Source: Deltaproteobacteria bacterium
GTDB taxonomy: Bacteria; Desulfobacterota; DAOWNY01
NCBI GenBank assembly: GCA_030642325.1
Contig: DAOWNY010000032.1
Coordinates: 1 to 11,597, forward strand
DNA: 11,597 bases
Reading direction: 5' to 3'
Shown: piece by piece, positions 6,224 through 11,597 of the stretch
Position numbering within the stretch: the stretch's first letter is position 1
How the letters are laid out: every line of letters begins with the position of its first letter
Program-made: the position numbers and the translations under genes
The notes under the pieces: generated by a model
The model's input: the letters and a program-made list of their open reading frames with translations, nothing else
What the model was told of the DNA's origin: nothing
Database searches by the model: none

Positions 6224-6301
6224 TTGGCAAAAATTACCGTTACTTACGGTAACTCCGGTGCTATCAATGACAACTTAGCCCCGGGCATCACTAAATATTA
6301 A
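6224..6301 (+). other. Possible tiny open frame ending at the yajC ribosome site
   Basis: A TTG at 6224 opens a frame of 25 codons (begins MAKITVTYGN, ends APGITKY). Its stop TAA at 6299-6301 abuts the yajC ribosome site AAAAGGAGGAGG. The composition looks protein-like, with G, N, T and D and no odd bias, and TTG starts are used by the neighbours. There is no family match that I recognise, and the hairpin TTACCGT/ACGGTAA (6234-6252) lies inside it. It may be chance, a gene remnant or a leader peptide coupled to yajC. Confidence 0.15.
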
Positions 6302-6319
6302 AAAGGAGGAGGTTTTGTT

Positions 6320-6628
6320 TTGTTTGGTTTAGCTTATGCGATGGGAGCCGGTGACAGTCCCGCCGGATTTCAATCTTTGGCGGGATTTGTCCCTTTAATA
6401 TTAATATTCTGTGTATTTTATTTCCTTTTAATCAGGCCCCAGCAAAAAAAATTGAAGGAACATAAAAATTTGATCAACAGCATGCAAAAAGGTGATAAAG
6501 TAGTAACTACCGGTGGTATTCATGGCAAGATTACCGGTTTGACAGACACCATAGTTACCCTGGAGGTTGCTGAAAAAATCAGGATTAAAGTGTCCCGGAG
6601 TCAAATTACCGGTAAAAGTTCAATCTGA
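6320..6628 (+). CDS. yajC: Sec translocon accessory protein YajC
   Basis: YajC is the small membrane partner of SecD and SecF, associated with SecYEG in the inner membrane. The 102 aa are typical (E. coli 110). An N-terminal hydrophobic segment at about 22-38 is followed by the family signature LIRPQQKKLKEH (37-48) and the cytoplasmic motif GDKVVTTGGIHGKI (58-71). Residues 80-95 continue the small beta-rich domain. The start is TTG at 6320, chosen because GGAGGAGG (6305-6312) ends 7 nt before it. An in-frame ATG at 6341 is too far from that site and would remove the first seven residues. secD follows after 173 bp. Confidence 0.96.
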   Translation: MFGLAYAMGAGDSPAGFQSLAGFVPLILIFCVFYFLLIRPQQKKLKEHKNLINSMQKGDKVVTTGGIHGKITGLTDTIVTLEVAEKIRIKVSRSQITGKSSI

Positions 6629-6675
6629 TCACAATCTCCCGATTCAGGTGTGACGTTTGGCAAATTTTTTAGAAG

Positions 6676-6722
6676 CCGGGGCAACAGGTCCTTTCATGAA
6701 AGTTGTTTTCCGGTTTTGTTAT
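6676..6722 (+). terminator. Terminator-like or attenuator hairpin between yajC and secD
   Basis: CCGGGG (6676-6681) pairs with TTCCGG (6708-6713) using two G·U pairs. After a 2-nt bulge CAAC (6682-6685) pairs with GTTG (6702-6705). The apical part contains the 12-bp palindrome CTTTCATGAAAG (6691-6702). The run TTTTGTTATT follows directly. It looks like an imperfect intrinsic terminator on the plus strand that could reduce or control read-through from yajC into secD. Confidence 0.42.
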
Positions 6723-6770
6723 TGTTATATTGTTATTATATTGCATTGGTGTCAAACATCCGATCGATAA
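6696..6770 (+). CDS. Possible 24-codon leader peptide ahead of secD
   Basis: An ATG at 6696 opens 24 codons ending TAA at 6768-6770, 31 nt before secD. The peptide starts MKVVFR, then has a very hydrophobic middle (CYCYIVIIL) and a short polar end (HWCQTSDR), so it resembles a small membrane or signal-like peptide with three cysteines. ACAGG lies 7 nt upstream. Its start codon sits in the loop of the hairpin at 6676-6713, so translation would be expected to open that hairpin. Part of the frame is the TTGTTAT repeat at 6716-6736, so chance is a serious alternative. Confidence 0.2.
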   Translation: MKVVFRFCYCYIVIILHWCQTSDR

Positions 6771-6801
6771 CCTCTACAACTAACAATAAAGGATTAGAGC
6801 A

Positions 6802-8403
6802 ATGCCAACCAACTTAAAATGGAAAATGATTCTAATTTTAGCAGTGATAGCGGTTACTACTTTCTACATAATACCTACCCTCACTGAAGATATACCTCAA
6901 TTCTGGAAAAACAATCTTCCCCATGACAAAATTCATCTGGGACTGGATTTGCAAGGAGGCATGCATCTCCTTCTGGAAGTAGAAAGGGAAAAAGCGGTTG
7001 AAAATACGATGGAGAGAAAAAAAGGTGATCTTAAAAAGATGCTGATAAAAAAAGGGGTGAGATTTATTCACCTTGACAGAATCAGTTCAAGAAAATTTGA
7101 GATTACCCTCATCGCCCACGAAGAATTGGAAAAACTGAGAAACATTTTGGACGAAAGTTTCCCCGGCCTTAAAGATAATATCACCCAGGAGGGGGAAAGA
7201 CGGCTAACAGTTGAATTGGAAATTTCGGCACAAGAAGCCGATCGCATTAAAGCGTATGCTTTTGATCAGGCACTGGAAACGATCAGAAACCGGGTTGACC
7301 AATTTGGTATAAGCGAACCGGACATTGCGCCACAGGGTAAAGACCGCATTATTATTCAGCTCCCGGGTATTAAAGACCCCGCACGAGCAATAAAATTAAT
7401 TGGCAAGACCGCTCTTCTGGAATTCAAATTATTGGATGAAGAGGGGAGCATAGAAAAAGCACTTGGGGGGGATGTTCCCCCTGAAGATGAAATTCTTTAT
7501 CAGAAAAAAACCGATCCGGAAACTGGCAGAACTACCAAGGTGCCATTTCTCGTGAAAAAAGAAACCCTCTTAACCGGTGATCTTCTCAATAGTGCTCAGG
7601 TTAGAATCAGCAGTCAATTTGCCGAATCATATGTATCTTTAGAATTTGACACCCGGGGAGCGAAAGTATTTGAATTTATCACAGAAGACAATGTAGGCAA
7701 ACGACTGGCCATTGTCCTGGATGGAAACGTATACTCCGCCCCGGTCATTCAGGAAAAAATTACAGGGGGAAGTGCGCAGATTACTGGTAATTTTACCACC
7801 GAGGAGGCCCACGATCTGGCAATCGTACTTCGTGCCGGCTCTCTTCCCGCCCCGGTAACAATTCTGGAAAACAGGACAGTTGGCCCGTCATTGGGGAGGG
7901 ATTCCATCAATCAGGGAATCGCTTCCATTACCATCGGAGGGGTCCTGGTGGTTATCTTCATCCTCCTCTACTACAAGCGGTCCGGATTAATTGCCAATCT
8001 GGCCCTTGCCTTAAACATCCTTTTAATAGTGGGAGTTCTTGCTGCATTCAAGGCGGTTTTAACTCTACCCGGTATCGCGGGTATAGTGCTCACCATCGGT
8101 ATGGCCATTGATGCCAATGTATTGATCTTTGAACGAATCAGGGAAGAAATAAGACTCGGGAAAACCCCGCGCGCTGCCGTCGAAGGAGGATATGCCAAGT
8201 CATTCTATACAATCATGGATGCCAACATAACCACTCTCATAGCTGCCGTTGTTCTTTTTCAGTTTGGCACCGGACCGGTCAAAGGGTTTGCAGTCACCTT
8301 ATCAATCGGCATTATATCGAGCCTCTTTACCGCGATGGTGGTAACCAGAGTCATTTTCGACTATATTCTATTAAAAAAGAGAGTAAAAGCCCTGAGCATA
8401 TAA
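6802..8403 (+). CDS. secD: Protein translocase subunit SecD
   Basis: SecD is an RND-type inner-membrane protein that, with SecF, uses the proton-motive force to help preproteins leave SecYEG on the periplasmic side. The 533 aa have a first membrane segment at about 8-25, then HLGLDLQGGMHLLLEV (45-60). A large periplasmic part (about 61-365) carries the P1 region, including RNRVDQFGISEPDI (162-175), and YVSLEFDTRGAKVF (277-290). Five membrane segments (about 370-520) follow, with GMAIDANVLIFERIREE (433-449), where D437 matches the proton-path aspartate of E. coli SecD. The ATG at 6802 has GGATTAGAG upstream. The stop is doubled (TAATAA). It lies after yajC and 159 bp before secF, as expected for the SecDF-YajC complex. 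Confidence 0.98.
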   Translation: MPTNLKWKMILILAVIAVTTFYIIPTLTEDIPQFWKNNLPHDKIHLGLDLQGGMHLLLEVEREKAVENTMERKKGDLKKMLIKKGVRFIHLDRISSRKFEITLIAHEELEKLRNILDESFPGLKDNITQEGERRLTVELEISAQEADRIKAYAFDQALETIRNRVDQFGISEPDIAPQGKDRIIIQLPGIKDPARAIKLIGKTALLEFKLLDEEGSIEKALGGDVPPEDEILYQKKTDPETGRTTKVPFLVKKETLLTGDLLNSAQVRISSQFAESYVSLEFDTRGAKVFEFITEDNVGKRLAIVLDGNVYSAPVIQEKITGGSAQITGNFTTEEAHDLAIVLRAGSLPAPVTILENRTVGPSLGRDSINQGIASITIGGVLVVIFILLYYKRSGLIANLALALNILLIVGVLAAFKAVLTLPGIAGIVLTIGMAIDANVLIFERIREEIRLGKTPRAAVEGGYAKSFYTIMDANITTLIAAVVLFQFGTGPVKGFAVTLSIGIISSLFTAMVVTRVIFDYILLKKRVKALSI

Positions 8404-8499
8404 TAAATAACCTTAAGTTTTTAATAAAAGCAGCTTTAATCTTTAAATTAGGTTGGCATGGTAGTATTATAGACCCCTGTTTATCAAACTTTTAGTCAC

Positions 8500-8542
8500 C
8501 CCCGTGAAAAAGGAGTCAGGATTCCCTCTCTTTTCCCCGGGG
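8500..8542 (+). promoter_or_regulatory. Strong hairpin just upstream of the secF ribosome site
   Basis: CCCCG (8500-8504) pairs with CGGGG (8538-8542). After a small internal loop GAAAA (8506-8510) pairs with TTTTC (8531-8535), then after one mismatch GGAG (8512-8515) pairs with CTCT (8526-8529, one G·U). That gives about 14 bp around a 10-nt loop. The sequence after it is CGTACAGT, not U-rich, so it is not a terminator. AAGGAG for secF begins 9 nt downstream. Possible roles are mRNA stability, processing or control of secF translation. Confidence 0.45.
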
Positions 8543-8562
8543 CGTACAGTAAGGAGAAAATT

Positions 8563-9480
8563 TTGGAATTTATCAGATCCGATATAAACTTGGACTTTAT
8601 GAAAAAAAAGAAATGGGGTTTTTGTTTCTCTTTAATCCTGATTGCTGTAAGTTTTATGTCTCTGCTGATAAAAGGGGGGCCCAATTACGGGATTGACTTT
8701 GCGGGGGGGGCATTGGTCCAGGTAAAATACAATCGTAGCGTCCCGGCGGCTGAAATCAATAAAAGTTTAAAAAAAATAGGTCTGGGAGACGCTTTGATTC
8801 AACGATTCGGCAAAGATGCAGACAATGAATACCTGATTAGAGTAAAAAAATCTACCCTTGCCTTTGAGACATTATCAGAGATAATTGAGCAAAACCTCCG
8901 GGAAACATTTGGAAAAGATAGTTTTGAAATTAGACGGGTTGAGATGGTGGGATCCAAGGTAGGAGGCGACCTTCGCCGCAAAGGAATCCTGGCCATAATT
9001 TACGCAATGGGGGGGATATTGATCTATATTACCATCAGATTTGAGTTCAAGTTCGCCGCCGGAGCCATTGTTGCCCTGATTCATGATGTAATTATTACAG
9101 TGGGGGCTTTTTCGGTGACCAACCGAGAATTTACCCTTCCCATTGTAGCGGCAATATTAACCATTATCGGCTATTCCCTGAACGATACCATCGTCGTTTA
9201 CGATAGAATTCGGGAAAATTTACGAAAAATGAGGGATAAAAGTTACGAATCAATTATTAATAAAAGTATTAACGAAACGTTGAGCAGGACCATTTTAACT
9301 TCCACCACCACCTTGCTGGTGGTCTTGGCCCTTTTCATTCTGGGAGGAGGAGTAATACATAACTTTGCCTTTGCCCTCCTGGTGGGAATAGTAATCGGAA
9401 CTTACTCGTCCATTTTTGTAGCCAGCCCGATTCTTATCCTGTGGAAAAAAATTTTTCTCAAGGATAAACCTGGAAAATAA
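8563..9480 (+). CDS. secF: Protein translocase subunit SecF
   Basis: SecF is the second RND half of the SecDF export motor in the inner membrane. The 305 aa are the usual length. The first membrane segment (about 18-36) is followed by NYGIDFAGGALVQVKY (41-56). A periplasmic domain (about 57-135) ends with VEMVGSKVGGDLRRKG (126-141). Five membrane segments then follow, with ALIHDV (171-176), YSLNDTIVVYDRIRENLRKM (204-223, D208 in the conserved NDTIVVYDR motif) and the C-terminal GTYSSIFVASP (279-289). The start is TTG at 8563, giving MEFIRSD, typical for SecF N-termini, with AAGGAG (8551-8556) 6 nt upstream. A run of eight G (8703-8710) encodes part of the FAGG motif. It ends 9 nt from the converging rhomboid gene. 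Confidence 0.98.
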   Translation: MEFIRSDINLDFMKKKKWGFCFSLILIAVSFMSLLIKGGPNYGIDFAGGALVQVKYNRSVPAAEINKSLKKIGLGDALIQRFGKDADNEYLIRVKKSTLAFETLSEIIEQNLRETFGKDSFEIRRVEMVGSKVGGDLRRKGILAIIYAMGGILIYITIRFEFKFAAGAIVALIHDVIITVGAFSVTNREFTLPIVAAILTIIGYSLNDTIVVYDRIRENLRKMRDKSYESIINKSINETLSRTILTSTTTLLVVLALFILGGGVIHNFAFALLVGIVIGTYSSIFVASPILILWKKIFLKDKPGK

Positions 9481-9489
9481 ATTTTATTG

Positions 9490-10155
9490 TCACATATATT
9501 TTTTCTTGCTATTCACAAAGGGGATAACCAGTAATACACCGGCGAGGAATCCCCCGATATGAGCATACCAGGCCACGCCCGCCCCGGTTTGGACGTTCAG
9601 CAACTGCAAGACGAACCAGAAGCCCAGAACGAACACCGCAGGAATTTTTATTATCCGAAAAAAGAAAATGAAAATAATCAGGGTTAATATCCGGGTTCGG
9701 GGATAAAGAATTATATATGCTCCCAGTATGCCGGCGATCGCCCCGCTCGCTCCTATCATCGGAGCAACGGAATCGGGATTAACCAATATGTGCAGAATGC
9801 TTGCCAACGTACCGCAGATAAAATAAAACAGGATGAAACGCATATGTCCCATAGCATCTTCTACGTTGTCGCCAAAAATCCACAGATAGAGCATATTGCC
9901 AATGATGTGCAAAAACCCCCCATGCATAAACATTGAACTGAATATTGTCAATGGGATGGGAATCGAAGTAATGGGATATATATCTTGCAGATGGGTTATT
10001 TCGTAAGGAATCGCACCCATTTTAAGAATAAACTGATGCATACCCTGGTGACCCAGAGAAAGCTGGTAGATAAAAACCATACAATTGATAATAATCAATC
10101 CGATGTTGACCCAGGCAAAACTCGCAGTGGGATTATCATCTTTTAAGGGAATCAT
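9490..10155 (-). CDS. Rhomboid family intramembrane serine protease
   Basis: A 221-aa membrane protein of the rhomboid S54 family that would cut substrate membrane segments within the inner membrane; its substrate is unknown. Catalytic features are complete: HGGFLHIIGNMLYLWIFG (78-95) holds H83 and N87, the oxyanion-hole pair. GASGAIAGILGAY (135-147) holds nucleophile S137, and AHIGGFLAG (198-206) holds H199. About six membrane segments are visible (roughly 14-32, 68-90, 103-123, 132-150, 156-180, 195-213), with no extra soluble domain. The N-terminus MIPLKDDNPT is typical of this bacterial subfamily. The ATG has only a weak ribosome site. It faces secF tail to tail and is divergent from dnaJ. 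Confidence 0.95.
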   Translation of the reverse strand: MIPLKDDNPTASFAWVNIGLIIINCMVFIYQLSLGHQGMHQFILKMGAIPYEITHLQDIYPITSIPIPLTIFSSMFMHGGFLHIIGNMLYLWIFGDNVEDAMGHMRFILFYFICGTLASILHILVNPDSVAPMIGASGAIAGILGAYIILYPRTRILTLIIFIFFFRIIKIPAVFVLGFWFVLQLLNVQTGAGVAWYAHIGGFLAGVLLVIPFVNSKKKYM

Positions 10156-10237
10156 AAATTCTACAATCTTTCTTGGCTGAAATTCTTATGCTCGAACTTT
10201 AACTGGCTGAATAGAAACGGCTTTTACTGAAAATTAC

Positions 10238-10266
10238 AGCTTATTGTAAACCATTATTTTTGTCAA
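10238..10266 (-). promoter_or_regulatory. Candidate promoter of the rhomboid gene
   Basis: On the minus strand a perfect TTGACA (10261-10266) is followed after 17 nt by TAAGCT (10238-10243), which matches the -10 consensus at only three positions. The start codon lies about 75 nt downstream. The flanks of the -35 (CTTGACAAA) are the same as at the candidate promoter at 2426-2454. Confidence 0.33.
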
Positions 10267-10365
10267 GAAAAGGTTTTATGCTTCGTTCATATTCAACCCG
10301 AGGCCGGATATGCCTGATCATAAAAGGATCGAGCCCATGAATAATTTTTTAACACTATTGTTTCT

Positions 10366-10406
10366 TTCCGGAATATACTGAGTTAGAATATCTTACCGGA
10401 ATTTAC
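10366..10406. repeat. 13-bp near-identical direct repeats upstream of dnaJ
   Basis: TTCCGGAATATAC (10366-10378) and TACCGGAATTTAC (10394-10406) agree at 11 of 13 positions with a 28-nt period. They lie just upstream of the dnaJ -35. They may be paired binding sites for a regulator; no known regulator was recognised. Confidence 0.4.
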
Positions 10407-10427
10407 AAATTTTGCCTGACGATTATG

Positions 10428-10457
10428 TTGCGAATGTTTAAACTAAAAAAATATAAT
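10428..10457 (+). promoter_or_regulatory. Promoter of dnaJ
   Basis: TTGCGA (10428-10433) is followed after 18 nt by a perfect TATAAT (10452-10457). The expected start is near 10464, giving a leader of about 25 nt to the ATG at 10490, with AGGA at about 10473-10476. This is a housekeeping sigma70-type pattern. Confidence 0.6.
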
Positions 10458-10489
10458 TAATTCTCTGAAATAATAGGATACTTAACAAA

Positions 10490-11590
10490 ATGCAAGAACG
10501 TGATTATTATGAAGTATTAAATGTTCCCAGAAATGCCGACGAAGAACAGATAAAAAAGGCTTATCGAAAATTAGCGATGCAATACCATCCCGACCGCAAT
10601 CCCGGCGACAAAACTGCGGAGGAAAATTTTAAAGAAGCAGCGTCAGCCTATGAAGTATTAAAAAATCAGGAAAAGAGAGGACTCTACGACAAATTTGGCC
10701 ACGAGGGGTTAAAAAATACCGGATTCGGCGGTTTTGGTAATTCCGGCGACATATTCAGCAGTTTTGATGATATCTTTGAAGACTTCTTCGGATTCGGCGG
10801 AAGGCCGAGAGCCCGCAACGCTGCCAAGCCGGGCGCTGATCTTCGTTATGATCTGACGATCTCCTTCATGGATGCCGCATTCGGTATGGAGACGGAAATA
10901 AGTATCCCCATGCACGAAACCTGTCACGTCTGCGCCGGCAGCGGCGCAAAGCCGGGCACCAATCCTCTCATATGCCCCCACTGCGGAGGAAAAGGAAAAA
11001 TTATAAACTCCCAGGGATTCTTCTCCGTCAGCACAACCTGCCCACGCTGTCGAGGGGCGGGAACAATTGTCACCGAACATTGCAGGGAATGCGGCGGAAA
11101 AGGAAAAATAAAAAGGGTTAGGACGGTTTCATTGAAAATCCCCCCGGGAGTAGATAACGGTTCCCGGCTTCGTCTCCAGGGAGAGGGTGAAAGAGGGGAA
11201 AACAATGGAGCGCCCGGCGATCTTTACGTCATCATTGAAGTTGAGCCCCATGAATTCTTCCAGAGAAAAAATGACGATGTCTTCTGCCAAATTCCCATCT
11301 CATTTTCCCAGGCGGCCCTGGGAGCAAAAATTGATATTCCCACCTTAAAGGAATCGGAAAAACTCATAATTCCCAAGGGGACTCAAGGGGGTCACTCTTT
11401 CCGTCTAAAAGGAAAAGGGATACCCCGCCTGCAAGGATATGGACGAGGCGACCATCTGGTCCGGATAATCGTGGAAACACCCACCAAACTTACGAACAAA
11501 CAAGAAAAGCTCTTCAGGGAACTGGCTGAAAGCGAACAGGAAACAACTTCATTCTTTAAAAAAGAGAAGCGCAAATTTATGAAGCGCTAA
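10490..11590 (+). CDS. dnaJ: Chaperone DnaJ (Hsp40)
   Basis: DnaJ delivers unfolded proteins to DnaK in the cytoplasm and stimulates its ATPase. The 366 aa have the full type I layout. The J domain (1-70) contains HPD at 33-35. The Gly/Phe-rich linker (about 77-106) has GFGGFGNSGD and the DIFEDFFG motif. The zinc domain has four CxxCxGxG repeats: C145/C148, C162/C165, C184/C187 and C198/C201. Two C-terminal beta domains follow (about 208-335, with GDLYVIIEVEPHEFFQRKND at 243-262), then a basic tail ending KKEKRKFMKR. The ATG at 10490 has a moderate ribosome site. dnaK and grpE are not adjacent on the left, where a divergent rhomboid gene lies; the window ends 7 bp after the stop. Confidence 0.98.
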   Translation: MQERDYYEVLNVPRNADEEQIKKAYRKLAMQYHPDRNPGDKTAEENFKEAASAYEVLKNQEKRGLYDKFGHEGLKNTGFGGFGNSGDIFSSFDDIFEDFFGFGGRPRARNAAKPGADLRYDLTISFMDAAFGMETEISIPMHETCHVCAGSGAKPGTNPLICPHCGGKGKIINSQGFFSVSTTCPRCRGAGTIVTEHCRECGGKGKIKRVRTVSLKIPPGVDNGSRLRLQGEGERGENNGAPGDLYVIIEVEPHEFFQRKNDDVFCQIPISFSQAALGAKIDIPTLKESEKLIIPKGTQGGHSFRLKGKGIPRLQGYGRGDHLVRIIVETPTKLTNKQEKLFRELAESEQETTSFFKKEKRKFMKR

Positions 11591-11597
11591 CCGACAA

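Larger units (their letters stand above)
10156..10489. other. Divergent regulatory region between the rhomboid gene and dnaJ
   Basis: No open frame of note occurs in these 334 bp. They hold a candidate minus-strand promoter for the rhomboid gene (10238-10266), a pair of 13-bp near repeats (10366-10378 and 10394-10406) and the dnaJ promoter (10428-10457). No CIRCE inverted repeat (TTAGCACTC-type) and no clear sigma32 promoter was found, so heat-shock control is not shown by the sequence. Confidence 0.6.

Noticed and set aside
6165..6278. 37-codon frame from ATG between tgt and yajC
   Set aside because: It has no ribosome site and its translation (many R, K and H, no domain pattern) does not look like a protein; the overlapping TTG frame is slightly better.
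10156..10489. CIRCE element or sigma32 heat-shock promoter for dnaJ
   Set aside because: No TTAGCACTC/GAGTGCTAA inverted repeat and no CTTGAA with CCCCAT-type pair was seen.

Overview
The window looks like ordinary housekeeping chromosome from a Gram-negative bacterium with a moderately AT-rich genome. The best guess is a deltaproteobacterial (Desulfobacterota-type) anaerobe. The reasons are the Rho sequence, the DUF2065 sequence style and the block queA-tgt-yajC-secD-secF, which has the same order as in E. coli. This taxonomic call is an inference, because no rRNA is present. Codons and intergenic DNA look uniform, and there is no sign of a prophage, insertion sequence, CRISPR array or genomic island.

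Layout. Positions 32-379 hold three tRNA genes on the minus strand. In transcription order they are Thr(UGU), Tyr(GUA) and Gly(UCC), each with an encoded CCA. A strong-looking promoter at 391-419 precedes them. The order matches the start of the E. coli tufB operon, so a further tRNA and an EF-Tu gene probably lie just beyond the left edge. Upstream on the same strand is rho (678-1925), closed by a terminator 7 nt after its stop codon. The 900 bp between rho and the next gene (1926-2828) has no convincing gene. It holds candidate rho promoters, a 20-bp perfect palindrome, a 13-bp tandem duplication and a heptamer repeat.

From 2829 to 9480 all genes are on the plus strand: a VanZ-like membrane protein, a small DUF2065 membrane protein, queA, tgt, yajC, secD and secF. 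QueA and Tgt make queuosine in GUN-anticodon tRNAs, and the tRNA-Tyr of this window is one of their substrates. YajC, SecD and SecF form the accessory complex that helps the SecYEG translocon. The order is classical, but the gaps of 120-241 bp are wide for such a cluster, and several carry predicted RNA structure. At 9490-10155 a rhomboid-family intramembrane protease points the other way, 9 nt from the end of secF. A 334-bp divergent region separates it from dnaJ (10490-11590), which has its own sigma70-type promoter and no dnaK or grpE next to it.

No new multi-gene system is visible. The leads most worth checking are in the leaders. One is a possible pseudoknot ahead of queA, which has no Shine-Dalgarno near its start. 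Another is a terminator-like hairpin ahead of secD with a 24-codon open frame starting in its loop. Others are a 14-bp hairpin just before the secF ribosome site, the palindrome placed like an operator upstream of rho, and a set of degenerate 7-bp-period repeats between genes. TTG start codons in tgt, yajC and secF and long G runs inside coding sequence are further oddities.
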